From: Edaphobacillus lindanitolerans
GTDB lineage: Bacteria > Bacillota > Bacilli > Bacillales_A > Planococcaceae
Direction of reading: 5' to 3'
NCBI RefSeq assembly: GCF_900156305.1
Contig: NZ_FTPL01000003.1
Span: forward strand, 62,001-126,000
DNA: 64,000 nt
The notes under the pieces are model-generated. The model was not told the DNA's origin, did not search any database, and saw only the letters and a list, made by a program, of their open reading frames with translations. Of this stretch, positions 17,400 through 26,431 are shown piece by piece (within the stretch, counting starts at the first letter, position 1; each line of letters opens with the position of its first letter). Both the position numbers and the translations under genes were made by a program.

Positions 17400-17657
17400 A
17401 GAGCAGGAAGAGTAGCGTGCGAAGGACGGACCCAGAGAGCCGGTGCTGGTGGAAGCCGGCCCGTCCCGCATGTGAATGGACCTGTGAGAGCCGCCGCAGC
17501 CTGTGCTGTGGCGGACGTGCCTCCCGCGTTAAGGGAGCACATCCGGATCCCGGATGTGGCCGAGTGGGGGCAATCGCCCCAACCGGAGGTGGCAACGCGG
17601 AAGAGATTCCGTCCTCCGCAACAGGACTTCTGTGCCTGTTGCGGGGGATTTTTTTAT
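17400..17657 (+). ncRNA. Trp-specific T-box riboswitch leader
   Basis: The stem I landmarks GGAAGAGTAGC and AGAGAGCCGG...GGTGGAAGCCGG are visible. The specifier is UGG (17477-17479) within GAATGGACC, matching tRNA-Trp. The T-box bulge sequence GGAGGTGGCAACGCGG lies at 17585-17600. The terminator stem (17612-17649: CCGCAACAGG / CCTGTTGCGG extended by four pairs) is followed by seven T. Uncharged tRNA-Trp is expected to favour the antiterminator and allow trp transcription. Confidence 0.93.
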
Positions 17658-17680
17658 TCCCAAAAAGGAGCTGAGCCGAG

Positions 17681-19036
17681 ATGAGTGCAGTTGAGGAAAG
17701 AGTGAAAGTCAGGAAGCTGGAGGGCGACGGCCTGACGCCGATTGCGGTTTTCAGGAGGATGAAGGGGACGCGGAAGTTTCTGCTCGAGAGTTCGGGGGCC
17801 AAGGACGGTTCGGGACGGTATTCCTATATCGGCCAAGATCCGGTGAAGGTGTTCCGTGGCGAAGGCGGCATCCTGGAAGAGCGGCACTGCCGGTCCGGGA
17901 AGACATACCGGCATGAAGGGGACTCCATCGAATTGATGAAGCGGCTGCTGCCGAGGGTGTCTGCCCATCCGGGGTTTCCGTTCGCCGGAGGCGCAGTCGG
18001 GGCGATCGGCTACGGGGCGGCGGTGAAAGGGGGCAGCCGGAATCAGTCGGGGCCGGACGTTCTGCTCAACGTCTACTCCACGGTCGTCGTGTTTGATCAT
18101 CTGCTCGGGACAGTGTCCATCGTGCAGACGGAACTTGAAGGGGAAGACGGGGAAGCGGCGGACCTGCTCGAGGAGGAGATTCTCCGGGGGACAGAAGGAG
18201 CGGATGAACCTTTCTCACTCGGCGACTTCACGCCGGACACGGACCGTGAAGCCTTTGAAGCGGCCGTGTGCGAGGTGAAACGGCAGATCTCCGCCGGCCG
18301 GCTTTACCAGGCTGTTCTGTCGAGGGAGCTTCGCGCCCCGTTCGCCGGTGATCCGTTTTCCCTTTTCAGAAAGCTGAGGAAGCAGAATCCTTCGCCGTAC
18401 ATGTACTTCATCGATCTCGGTGAAACGATTGTCGCCGGCACCTCGCCGGAAAGCCTCGTGAAGGTGAAGGTCGGCACGCTGTCGATGAACCCGATTGCCG
18501 GCACACGCCCGCGCGGTGCGGACCCCGAAGAAGACCGGGAGCTCGAAGCGGATCTCCGGCAGGATCCGAAGGAACTGGCCGAGCATGACATGCTTGTCGA
18601 TCTCGGCCGCAATGACATTGCAGCGGCGGCCGTGCCCGGTTCGGTCAAGGTGACGGCCCACCGGGAGCTGGTGAAATACGAACACGTCATGCATCTTGTC
18701 TCCGAAGTCGAGGGCAGGCTCAGGCCGGATGCCGACGCGTTTGACGCCATTTTATCCTGCCTGCCGGCGGGAACGGTCACAGGCGCGCCGAAGGGCCGGG
18801 CGATGGCGCTCATCGATCGGCTTGAACCGGCTCCGCGCGGTCTTTACGGAGGGTCGGTCGGCTACATCGGCTTCAACGGCAACATGGACATGGCACTCGC
18901 GATCCGGACATTTTTCATCCGGGACGGGGAAGCATCGGTCCGGGCAGGGGCAGGGATCGTATTTGATTCCAGACCGGAAGCCGAGTTCCTCGAAACGGTG
19001 AACAAGGCGCGATCGCTCATGGAGGTGGTCAAATGA
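17681..19036 (+). CDS. trpE: Anthranilate synthase component I
   Basis: 451 residues, somewhat shorter than the common 500 or so. It converts chorismate to anthranilate, first step of tryptophan synthesis. Chorismate-binding signatures are all present: IVAGTSPESLVKV, MNPIAGTRPRG, EHDMLVDLGRNDI, GTVTGAPKGRAM, GGSVGYIGFNGNMDMALAIRT and the final VRAGAGIVFDSRPEAEF. The N-terminal LLESS element, tied to tryptophan feedback in the family, is seen at about residue 33. ATG at 17681 after AAGGAG. It overlaps trpG by four bases and lies 24 bases after the T-box terminator. Confidence 0.96.
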   Translation: MSAVEERVKVRKLEGDGLTPIAVFRRMKGTRKFLLESSGAKDGSGRYSYIGQDPVKVFRGEGGILEERHCRSGKTYRHEGDSIELMKRLLPRVSAHPGFPFAGGAVGAIGYGAAVKGGSRNQSGPDVLLNVYSTVVVFDHLLGTVSIVQTELEGEDGEAADLLEEEILRGTEGADEPFSLGDFTPDTDREAFEAAVCEVKRQISAGRLYQAVLSRELRAPFAGDPFSLFRKLRKQNPSPYMYFIDLGETIVAGTSPESLVKVKVGTLSMNPIAGTRPRGADPEEDRELEADLRQDPKELAEHDMLVDLGRNDIAAAAVPGSVKVTAHRELVKYEHVMHLVSEVEGRLRPDADAFDAILSCLPAGTVTGAPKGRAMALIDRLEPAPRGLYGGSVGYIGFNGNMDMALAIRTFFIRDGEASVRAGAGIVFDSRPEAEFLETVNKARSLMEVVK

Positions 19037-19662
19037 TCCTGCTGATTGATCATGAAGATTCGTTCGTTCACAACCTGGCAGGTGCACTGGCAATGCTCGG
19101 TGAAGAAACCGGAATCATGGCCGCACGGGAAGTGACGGTTGAAGCTGTCCGGCAATTTGATCCGACGGCGATCGTCCTTTCGTCCGGAGCCGGGTCGACG
19201 TCCGACTGGCCGCTGTCTGTGGAGGCCGTCCGCGAATTCGGGGCAGATGTGCCGGTGCTCGGCATCTCGCTCGGTCAGCTCATCATCGCGGAAGCGTACG
19301 GCGGGGAGAGGGGAAGGATGCAGTCGATCCGCCACGGCAAGACGGCCGCCATCCGGCACGACCGCGATGGGCTGTTCGCCTACATCCCGCAGCCGTTTCG
19401 GGCGATGTGCTGCCATTCGGAGGTGCTCGGCCGCCAATCGCTTCCGGATGCCCTGTGCGCAGACGCTTTCTCGATGGAGGACGACGCCGTGATGGCGGTC
19501 CATCACACGGACCATCCGGTATACGGCCTCCAGTTCCATCCCGAATCCGTCGGCACCGAAGGCGGTGAACGGCTGCTCGCAGCGTTTCTGGCTGAAGCCG
19601 GGCAGTTCCGCAAACGGGCGGCAGCGGCCGGACAGTCTCCACAGCCGACGGACGGTGAGTGA
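19033..19662 (+). CDS. trpG: Anthranilate synthase component II-like, catalytic cysteine replaced
   Basis: 209 residues, class I glutamine amidotransferase fold in the correct operon position. The His and Glu part of the triad is intact (GLQFHPESV). The nucleophile elbow normally reads GVCLGHQ, but here it is V-L-G-I-S-L-G-Q-L: residue 79 is Ser (TCG, 19267-19269). The oxyanion region, usually SPGPG, reads S-S-G-A-G (50-54). The frame is open and the codon use is normal, so it is not a decayed pseudogene. TrpG normally supplies ammonia from glutamine to TrpE. This copy is predicted to be unable to hydrolyse glutamine efficiently, so TrpE may use free ammonia or another PabA/TrpG. It overlaps trpE by four bases. 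Confidence 0.9.
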   Translation: MILLIDHEDSFVHNLAGALAMLGEETGIMAAREVTVEAVRQFDPTAIVLSSGAGSTSDWPLSVEAVREFGADVPVLGISLGQLIIAEAYGGERGRMQSIRHGKTAAIRHDRDGLFAYIPQPFRAMCCHSEVLGRQSLPDALCADAFSMEDDAVMAVHHTDHPVYGLQFHPESVGTEGGERLLAAFLAEAGQFRKRAAAAGQSPQPTDGE

Positions 19663-19740
19663 GTCGCTTTTGAATCCGGATGAATCGCAGCGGTTCGAAT
19701 AAGCCCGGTTTACAGATCAGCAGAGGAGAGTGGAGCAGAG

Positions 19741-20772
19741 ATGAGAGAATGGATCAGGAAAGTGAGAAACGGCAAGGACCTGAACTATGAGGAGATGACC
19801 GAGGCGGCGCTGTTCCTGTTTGACGAGCGCACGTCCGAAGCGGACATCGGCGGGTTCCTGGCTGCACTGGCAGACAAGGGGGAGACCGCCTATGAAGTGG
19901 CGGCACTCGCCGAGGTGACGAGGAGCCTGGCCCTCACGCCGGATGTCCCGCCGGTGGCCTACACCGACAACTGCGGGACGGGCGGCGACGGGTCGGACAG
20001 CTTCAACATCAGCACCGCTTCGGCATTCGTGCTTTCGGCGGCGGGCGTTCCGGTCGCCAAGCACGGCAACCGGAAGATCTCCAGCAAGTCCGGCAGCTCG
20101 GATGTGCTCGAAGCCCTCGGCATCCGGCTTGAACAGAGTGAGGAAGAGATGGCCGAACAGCTGCGCAGGGAAGGGATCGCCTTTTTGTACGCCCCCCGGT
20201 TTCATCCGAAGATGAAGCGGGTCGGCTCTGTCCGGCAGAAGCTCGGCCGCCGGACGATCTTCAATCTCACCGGCCCGCTCACGAACCCGGTCCCGCTTGA
20301 AAGCCAGTTCACCGGCATCAGCCGGAAGGAGTTCACGATGGCCTACGCCTCGGTGCTGCGCATGCAGAACCGCAAGCGTGCGGTTGTGGTCTGCGGTGCC
20401 GGCGGAATGGATGAGGCGTCGCTTGCGGGACCGAATGACTTTGTCCTGCTTGACCGCGGTGACCTGATCCCGTTCACGCTGGATGCGGAAGATGTGGGCC
20501 TGGATGCTGCGCCCCCGTCCGCCATCCGCGGCGGGGACGGCCGGGAAAACGCGGGAATGATCTGGCGTGTGCTCAAAGGTGTGCGCGGCCCTCATTTTGA
20601 CACGGTAGCCTTCAATGCGGGCATCGGCCTGTTTGCCGCCGGCCGGGCCCGGACGGCGAGGGAAGGCGTGGACCTGGCAATCGACACACTGGAGTCCGGC
20701 AGGGCGATGGAGAAACTGGAGGCCGTCACGGCGTTCCAGCAACAATACAGCAAGGAGGCGGTGGCCCGATGA
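19741..20772 (+). CDS. trpD: Anthranilate phosphoribosyltransferase
   Basis: 343 residues, standard length. It joins anthranilate to PRPP. Signatures: DNCGTGGDGSDSFNIST (PRPP loop), KHGNRKISSKSGSSDVLEALG, FHPKMKRVGSVRQKLGRRTIFNLTGPLTNP, and GAGGMDEASL. ATG at 19741 after GAGGAGAG. It is 78 bases after trpG, the only real gap in the operon, and overlaps trpC by four bases. Confidence 0.97.
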   Translation: MREWIRKVRNGKDLNYEEMTEAALFLFDERTSEADIGGFLAALADKGETAYEVAALAEVTRSLALTPDVPPVAYTDNCGTGGDGSDSFNISTASAFVLSAAGVPVAKHGNRKISSKSGSSDVLEALGIRLEQSEEEMAEQLRREGIAFLYAPRFHPKMKRVGSVRQKLGRRTIFNLTGPLTNPVPLESQFTGISRKEFTMAYASVLRMQNRKRAVVVCGAGGMDEASLAGPNDFVLLDRGDLIPFTLDAEDVGLDAAPPSAIRGGDGRENAGMIWRVLKGVRGPHFDTVAFNAGIGLFAAGRARTAREGVDLAIDTLESGRAMEKLEAVTAFQQQYSKEAVAR

Positions 20773-21560
20773 CGATCCTCGACGAGATATTGGAAGAAAA
20801 GAAGCGGCGTCTCCGGACGCTGCGGGACGAACTGCCGGCGTGCCCCGCCATCCGCCACCCGCGTCCGCGGCTCGCAGACATGTTCTCAGAGCAGGACGGA
20901 CTGACGGTCATCGCCGAAGTGAAGCGGGCTTCGCCATCAAAAGGATGGATCAACGGAGCGGTAAATCCTGCGGAACAGGCGGCCGCCTACGAGCGGGCCG
21001 GCGCCGCCTGCATCTCGGTCCTGACGGAGGAAGCCTATTTCAAGGGATCCTATGAAGACCTGGCCGCCGTGGCGGAGACGGTGCGCATCCCGGTCCTGTG
21101 CAAGGATTTTATCATTGATGAGCTGCAGATTGACCGGGCGCTCCAGGCAGGGGCATCCGTCATTCTGCTCATTGCCGCGGCACTTCCGGGGGACCGGCTT
21201 CCGGAGCTGTACAGCTATGCGTCCGGATGCGGGCTCGATGTGCTCGTCGAGGTCCATGACGCCGGTGAAATGGACAGGGCGCTGGTGATCGGCGCCCCGT
21301 TCATCGGCATCAACAACCGGGATCTGAAGACGTTCCGGGTCGACCTCTGCCGTACGGAGGAACTTGCGGCGCTGGCCGGCAACCGCCAAGGGGGCTTCCT
21401 CATCTCCGAAAGCGGGATCTCCACAGTGGAAGAAGCAGCCCGTGCAGCGCGAGCCGGAGCGGCTGGCCTCCTCATCGGAGAAGCGCTTATGAGAAGCGGA
21501 GATCCGGGGGAACAGATTGCGGCTTTTCGGCGTATCCGAAAGGAGGAGGTGCCGCAATGA
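20769..21560 (+). CDS. trpC: Indole-3-glycerol phosphate synthase
   Basis: 263 residues, a (beta/alpha)8 barrel. Key stretches: TVIAEVKRASPSKG (catalytic Lys and phosphate site), ISVLTEEAYFKGS, PVLCKDFIIDELQI (catalytic Lys), GINNRDLKTF, and LISESGIST with GLLIGEALM at the phosphate-binding end. It closes the indole ring from carboxyphenylamino-deoxyribulose phosphate. Start and stop overlap trpD and trpF by four bases each, implying translational coupling. Confidence 0.97.
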   Translation: MTILDEILEEKKRRLRTLRDELPACPAIRHPRPRLADMFSEQDGLTVIAEVKRASPSKGWINGAVNPAEQAAAYERAGAACISVLTEEAYFKGSYEDLAAVAETVRIPVLCKDFIIDELQIDRALQAGASVILLIAAALPGDRLPELYSYASGCGLDVLVEVHDAGEMDRALVIGAPFIGINNRDLKTFRVDLCRTEELAALAGNRQGGFLISESGISTVEEAARAARAGAAGLLIGEALMRSGDPGEQIAAFRRIRKEEVPQ

Positions 21561-22174
21561 CGAAAGTGAAGATCTGCGGACTCATGGAAGCCGAACACGT
21601 CCAGGCAGCGGTCGGCGCAGGCGCTGATGCAGTCGGGTTCGTCTTTGCCCCGAGCCGCCGCCGGGTCGATCCGGCCTGGGCATCGGAACTCGCGAAACTC
21701 GTCCCGGAAGGGGTTTTGAAGGTGGGCGTCTTCGTGAACGCACCCGAGGAGGAAATCTTCACCGTCCACCGGAATGTGCCGCTCGACCTGATTCAATATC
21801 ACGGCGACGAATCGCCCGAAACCATCCGCCGGATCGGCCTGCCGGCGATCAAGGCATTCTCGGTCCGGACGGAGGAAGACGTGAAGCGGGCATCGGACTA
21901 CGACGTCGATTACTGGCTGTTTGATGCGCCAGGCACCGATTACCGGGGCGGGAGCGGCCGGGTGTTCGACTGGACGCTGCTCGAGAAGGCAGGCATCCCG
22001 CGGGAGAGGACGATCATCGCAGGCGGCCTGCATCCAGGGAACGCGGCGGATGCCGTTGCACAAGTGAGGCCGTTCGCCCTCGACGTATCAAGCGGCGTGG
22101 AAACGGAATCGCGGAAAGACCCGGCACTCATCCGGTCGTTTATTGCACAGGTCAGGGAAAGGAGAGAGGCATGA
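21557..22174 (+). CDS. trpF: Phosphoribosylanthranilate isomerase
   Basis: 205 residues. The active-site Cys is in KVKICGL, and the general acid Asp is in YWLFDAPG. Other family features are [29 protein letters not shown], and the phosphate loop [10 protein letters not shown] with [10 protein letters not shown]. It performs the Amadori rearrangement between TrpD and TrpC. ATG at 21557, four-base overlaps on both sides. Confidence 0.97.
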   Translation: MTKVKICGLMEAEHVQAAVGAGADAVGFVFAPSRRRVDPAWASELAKLVPEGVLKVGVFVNAPEEEIFTVHRNVPLDLIQYHGDESPETIRRIGLPAIKAFSVRTEEDVKRASDYDVDYWLFDAPGTDYRGGSGRVFDWTLLEKAGIPRERTIIAGGLHPGNAADAVAQVRPFALDVSSGVETESRKDPALIRSFIAQVRERREA

Positions 22175-23400
22175 TGGTGAAAGTGGATCGGGCGGTTTAT
22201 AGCGCACCGGATGCAAAGGGAAGATACGGGGAATACGGCGGCCGGTTCGTCCCGGAGACGCTCATGCCGGCGCTCCTTGAACTGGAGGCGGCCTACAGGG
22301 AGGCGAAGGACGATCCTGCGTTCAACGCGGAACTGGAGTCCATACTCACCGATTATGTCGGCCGGGAGACGCCGCTCTATTTTGCGGAGCGGCTGACCGA
22401 GGCCGCGGGCGGGGCAAAGATTTACCTGAAGCGGGAGGACCTGAACCATACCGGCGCCCACAAGATCAACAACGCACTCGGGCAGGCGCTGCTTGCCGGG
22501 AGGATGGGCAAACGCAAGATCATCGCGGAAACCGGGGCCGGGCAGCACGGTGTCGCCACCGCCACGGCTTGCGCGCTCCTCGGGCTCGAGTGCATCGTGT
22601 TCATGGGCCGCGAGGATATCCGCCGCCAGGAGCTGAATGTGTTCCGGATGGAACTGCTCGGGGCACGGGTCGTGTCGGTCGGCGGGGGATCCGGGACGCT
22701 GAAGGATGCGGTCAATGAGGCGCTCCGGTACTGGGTCGCAAACGTACAGGACACCCATTACATCATCGGGTCCGCGCTCGGACCGCATCCGTTTCCGGAG
22801 ATCGTCCGGGATTTCCAGCGGGTGATCGGCACCGAGACCCGCCGCCAGATCCTCGGGAAGGAAGGGCGCCTGCCGGATGCCGTCGTCGCTTGTGTCGGGG
22901 GCGGCAGCAACTCGATCGGCATGTTCCATCCGTTCGTCGATGATGAGGAGGTCGCGCTCTACGGAGTCGAAGCCGCGGGGAGCGGCATCGAAACCGGCAA
23001 GCACGCCGCCGCCCTGACCGGCGGCAGGCCGGGTGCCCTCCACGGGGCATACATGTATCTGCTTCAGGACGATGCCGGTCAGATCGAGGAAGCCCACTCG
23101 ATCTCGGCCGGACTGGACTACCCCGGTGCCGGCCCCGAGCATTCCCACTTCCGGGACACGGGCCGCGTCACGTATGGTTCGGTGACCGACACGGAGGCGT
23201 TGTCGGCCCTTCGGCTGCTGTGCCGCAAGGAGGGGATTCTTCCGGCACTTGAAAGTTCACACGCCGTTGCGTACGCGACGGAGCTCGCGAAGGAGATGCC
23301 GCCGGACAGCATTGTCGTGGTCTGCCTGTCAGGCCGCGGCGACAAGGACGTCATCACTGTGCGCAAAGCACTGGAAGGAGGCGGGCGCCATGACGGCTGA
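22171..23400 (+). CDS. trpB: Tryptophan synthase beta chain
   Basis: 409 residues, usual length. It condenses indole with serine using pyridoxal phosphate. The PLP lysine is in [20 protein letters not shown]; the phosphate cup is in [34 protein letters not shown] and YGRETPLY-like [13 protein letters not shown] are also present. Two consecutive ATG-type starts (22171 and 22174) are possible. It overlaps trpF by four and trpA by eleven bases. Confidence 0.97.
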   Translation: MMVKVDRAVYSAPDAKGRYGEYGGRFVPETLMPALLELEAAYREAKDDPAFNAELESILTDYVGRETPLYFAERLTEAAGGAKIYLKREDLNHTGAHKINNALGQALLAGRMGKRKIIAETGAGQHGVATATACALLGLECIVFMGREDIRRQELNVFRMELLGARVVSVGGGSGTLKDAVNEALRYWVANVQDTHYIIGSALGPHPFPEIVRDFQRVIGTETRRQILGKEGRLPDAVVACVGGGSNSIGMFHPFVDDEEVALYGVEAAGSGIETGKHAAALTGGRPGALHGAYMYLLQDDAGQIEEAHSISAGLDYPGAGPEHSHFRDTGRVTYGSVTDTEALSALRLLCRKEGILPALESSHAVAYATELAKEMPPDSIVVVCLSGRGDKDVITVRKALEGGGRHDG

Positions 23401-24184
23401 CAAACTGGCTGGGGCCATCCGTGAAGCGAACGGAAGGGGCGGATGTGCCTTCGTCCCGTACATCATGGCGGGGGACGGGGGACTCGGCCGGCTGGAGGAA
23501 CAGATTTTATTCCTCCAGGAAGCGGGGGCGACCGCCGTCGAACTCGGCATCCCGTTTTCCGATCCCGCGGCGGACGGGCCCGTCATCCAACAGGCCGGCA
23601 TCCGCTCGCTGGAATCAGGAACGACTCTCGCAAAAGTGATGCAGGCCGTGGGCGGATTCAGCGAGGAAATCCGCATCCCCGTCATCCTTATGACCTATCT
23701 CAATCCGGTGCTGAGCCACGGCATTGCGGCTTTTGCGAATGACTGCAGGGAAGCGGGGATTGCGGGCGTCATCGTCCCGGACGTCCCCTTTGAAGAAGAT
23801 GCGGTGCTTGAGGACGCACTCCGGATGGCCGATGTCGACTTTATCCGGCTCATCCCGCTCACCGCACCGGATGACCGCATCCGGGCGATCGCCGGAGAAG
23901 CGGAAGGGTTCATCTACGCCGTCACCGTCGACGGCATCACAGGCGCCCGGGACTCATTCGCCGGATCTTCCGCCGACCGGCTGGCATGGCTGAGGGAGAT
24001 CGCGGACGTTCCGGTCCTCGCCGGCTTCGGAATATCCACTCCGGCGCAAGTCCGGGAGTTCGGACGCTCGGCGGACGGCGTCATCGTCGGCAGCGTGATC
24101 GTCGATGCGTTCCACCGGGGCGACCTCGTTTCCATCTCTGAATTGATCCGTGCGGCACGCAATACCCCAGTTCCGGCGGAATAA
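23390..24184 (+). CDS. trpA: Tryptophan synthase alpha chain
   Basis: 264 residues from ATG 23390, with GGAAGGAGG inside the end of trpB. Catalytic Glu is in [16 protein letters not shown] and catalytic Asp is in the same block (FSDP). [32 protein letters not shown] and [11 protein letters not shown] complete the family pattern. It releases indole to TrpB through the alpha-beta tunnel. It is the last gene of the operon; a terminator follows seven bases later. Confidence 0.97.
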   Translation: MTADKLAGAIREANGRGGCAFVPYIMAGDGGLGRLEEQILFLQEAGATAVELGIPFSDPAADGPVIQQAGIRSLESGTTLAKVMQAVGGFSEEIRIPVILMTYLNPVLSHGIAAFANDCREAGIAGVIVPDVPFEEDAVLEDALRMADVDFIRLIPLTAPDDRIRAIAGEAEGFIYAVTVDGITGARDSFAGSSADRLAWLREIADVPVLAGFGISTPAQVREFGRSADGVIVGSVIVDAFHRGDLVSISELIRAARNTPVPAE

Positions 24185-24190
24185 AGGAAA

Positions 24191-24227
24191 AGGGCAATCC
24201 AAAGCAAAATCGGATGCCCTTTTTTTA
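24191..24227 (+). terminator. Rho-independent terminator of the trp operon
   Basis: GGGCAATCC, 11-base loop, GGATGCCC with one bulged A, followed by a run of T. Confidence 0.85.
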
Positions 24228-24438
24228 CGGTTTCGTATGATATACTCGGGGCACCAGCACGCCCCCCGGTATCACGGGACGGCAAACCGTGCCGGATGAT
24301 CGAAGACTTCACTCGATGTGAAGCAAGCGCGGGTGAGTGTCAGAAACCGCGGGAAACCGGAGCCGCCCTGCCAAGGCCGGGACTGGATGAATCTTTTTCC
24401 GCGACCATCCGTATATATCGGCACAAGGAGTGATCCCC

Positions 24439-25419
24439 ATGGAAAACGCGGAACTCAAAGGACGTTTTGAAGAGGTCTATCCAAAACTGCAGAATTTGTT
24501 CAGCTGGACGGTCGACAAACGGATCCTTCTGTCGATGGCGGGGGCCTATGCACTCGCCGACCGGCCGTTTGACGGCCGGCGGCTGATGGAGATTTCGGAC
24601 GAGCTGAAGAGGCGGTCCGGCTGGTTCTCTCCCGTCCGGGGACAGATCCACCCGATGCTCGCGACTTTGCTGGACAATCAGGAAGGGACACCGGATTCGG
24701 TCGTCAATGACTTGATGGAAAATCAGGAGATGCTCCGGGGGCTCGGATTCCGGAACACAATCCATTCTTATCTGGCGGCGATCCTGCTGCCGCGGGAGGA
24801 AAGCGAAGCGAGGAGGCGCGCGGTTGCGGGCAAGCTGCTGTACGACGAGATGAAGCGGAGGCACCGATTCCTGACATCGGACGATGACTATGCGTTCGCG
24901 GTCCTGCTCGGAGAAGAGTGCAGCAATCCGGAGGCCCTCGCAGAAGTGATGAAGGATTATTACACCGAACTCCGTTCGCTCGGTTTTCGGGCAGGCAACG
25001 AACTGCAGTGGATGTCGCAGACCCTCACGTATGGAAGCGCCACTTTCGACCGGAAACGGGCGGAAGAAGCGGCCGATCTCCGGGAACGTTTCAAACAGGC
25101 CGGTGTGAAGCTCAAGCCGCTCCATTACCCGATGCTCGGCTTTCTCGCAGCGTTCCATGTGGAACAATCGGCGTTTGACCGGATCGTCAGCGCAACCCGC
25201 TCGCTTTCGGAGATGAAGCTTTTCAGGTGGTACCGGGAAATGGCGTTCTCATTCGGCATACAGGCCGTCCTGAAAGAGGCGGCGGGCACCGGAAATGCCG
25301 TAGACATCGGAATGGCTGCTTCGATCGAGCAGATCCTGCGTGCCCAGCAGGCCGCAATGACCGCCGGCGTGGCTGCTTCCGCGGCGGCCGCCTCTTCATC
25401 CTCAAACGGCAGTTCCTGA
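24439..25419 (+). CDS. DUF4003 family protein
   Basis: 326 residues, mostly helical. It matches my memory of the DUF4003 family of Bacilli: FSWTVDKRILLSMAGAYALA near the start, LLGEECSNPEALAEVMKDYY in the middle and a low-complexity Ala/Ser tail (about 300-326). No catalytic motif is known for this family. I chose the ATG at 24439, eight bases after AAGGAG, over the GTG at 24430. A degenerate copy of the 21-bp intergenic repeat may lie upstream around 24318-24345. A bidirectional terminator follows. Confidence 0.78.
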   Translation: MENAELKGRFEEVYPKLQNLFSWTVDKRILLSMAGAYALADRPFDGRRLMEISDELKRRSGWFSPVRGQIHPMLATLLDNQEGTPDSVVNDLMENQEMLRGLGFRNTIHSYLAAILLPREESEARRRAVAGKLLYDEMKRRHRFLTSDDDYAFAVLLGEECSNPEALAEVMKDYYTELRSLGFRAGNELQWMSQTLTYGSATFDRKRAEEAADLRERFKQAGVKLKPLHYPMLGFLAAFHVEQSAFDRIVSATRSLSEMKLFRWYREMAFSFGIQAVLKEAAGTGNAVDIGMAASIEQILRAQQAAMTAGVAASAAAASSSSNGSS

Positions 25420-25437
25420 ATAACGGCAAACCGAAAG

Positions 25438-25472
25438 CACCCGCTCCCTGAATTCAGGCAGCGGGTGTTTTT
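25438..25472. terminator. Bidirectional terminator
   Basis: CACCCGCT...CTGAATTCAG...AGCGGGTG with two internal mismatched pairs, then TTTTT. It lies between two convergent genes. Confidence 0.8.
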
Positions 25473-25489
25473 AGATGACCTGTTCGTCT

Positions 25490-26338
25490 TCAATCACGGG
25501 TTTCCCCGATATCGGAGGCTTCCTTCTTGGCCCGCAGCTTCCCGACCCAGCCGGTGCCGAAGTCGACGAGCGGATCCATTTCAACGATCGTCGTTTTCGC
25601 CTGTCCGATCCGGCAGTGGGCCACTTCTCCAGGATGTTCGCGCTCGAACGCCCGGGCAAGCACGGGGAAGTCGTCCGAGTCAAGCACCGCCATGTCGTAT
25701 CCGACCCAGTGCCGCTCTCCGTCCACCATCACCGCCGCGCCCTCGCGGTATGTCCGGAGTCCCGGTGCCCGGTATTCCGCAAGATGCAGGGCCGTGCAGG
25801 AATCGTAGCCGGCCCCGAGGAGCACAACTTTCATGCCCGTCCCGTACATTTTCCCGAGCGGAGAGCCTTCGCCAAACGAGTCTTCCAGCGGGTGTTCGCG
25901 CATCCACTCCTCCGCATCACATCCCCAGGCGATGAAAGAATGCGAGGGATGCGGGCTGCGGAACGTTTTGGGATGGCGGTGCAGGCATTCCGCCACTTTT
26001 CCCATACCCCGCAAGTGGGTGAGGTGGGGGTCGTAGGCAGGGAGCGATCGACGGATCGGCTCCTGCCAGTCTTCCGGAACCGGCGGCATCTGCCAGTTTG
26101 CCGGGTCTGAGTTATCGGCGGACTGGGCCGGCATGACGACCGTCCCTTTTTCCGTGACCGTTTCAAGGAGCGCTTCGGTCACCGCCTGGGCGCCGCCGGA
26201 CACCCATCCGATCGCCTTCATCGACGAGTGCACGATGATCCGGTCGCCTTTTCGGATGCCTGCGCCGGCGAGCTGCCCCTTCAGGATCTCTTTCGTGATC
26301 AGTTCGCTTGTGCCGATCATTACGTCAAATTCGTGCAT
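25490..26338 (-). CDS. AAC(3)-family (YokD-like) N-acetyltransferase
   Basis: 282 residues. ATG at 26338 follows GGAGAGG on the minus strand; the open frame runs further upstream to 26911 but that part lies antisense to the aldehyde dehydrogenase and has no ribosome site. Family markers: DRIIVHSSMKAIGWVSGGAQAV, TVVMPAQSADNSDPANWQ, PHPSHSFIAWG, DSFGEGSPLGKMY, VVLLGAGYDSCTALHLAEY. The family acetylates the 3-amino group of aminoglycosides, but chromosomal YokD-type members of Bacilli often act on other small amines, so resistance should not be assumed. Confidence 0.87.
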   Translation of the reverse strand: MHEFDVMIGTSELITKEILKGQLAGAGIRKGDRIIVHSSMKAIGWVSGGAQAVTEALLETVTEKGTVVMPAQSADNSDPANWQMPPVPEDWQEPIRRSLPAYDPHLTHLRGMGKVAECLHRHPKTFRSPHPSHSFIAWGCDAEEWMREHPLEDSFGEGSPLGKMYGTGMKVVLLGAGYDSCTALHLAEYRAPGLRTYREGAAVMVDGERHWVGYDMAVLDSDDFPVLARAFEREHPGEVAHCRIGQAKTTIVEMDPLVDFGTGWVGKLRAKKEASDIGETRD

Positions 26339-26431
26339 ACTATCCTCTCCCGATAACTGTCCTGCTTCCGAGTATAGCATTTCGCCGGAATGGAAATTGG
26401 GTATACAATGAGAACCAGGAGGTGCTTGTAC

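Noticed and set aside
17396-17684. Short rightward open frames before trpE (possible leader peptide)
   Set aside because: They lie inside the T-box RNA, whose conserved elements explain the sequence; no Trp-rich leader peptide is present.
19033-19662. trpG as a pseudogene
   Set aside because: The frame is intact, overlaps and length are normal, and the His-Glu pair is kept; loss of the Cys alone suggests altered function, not decay.
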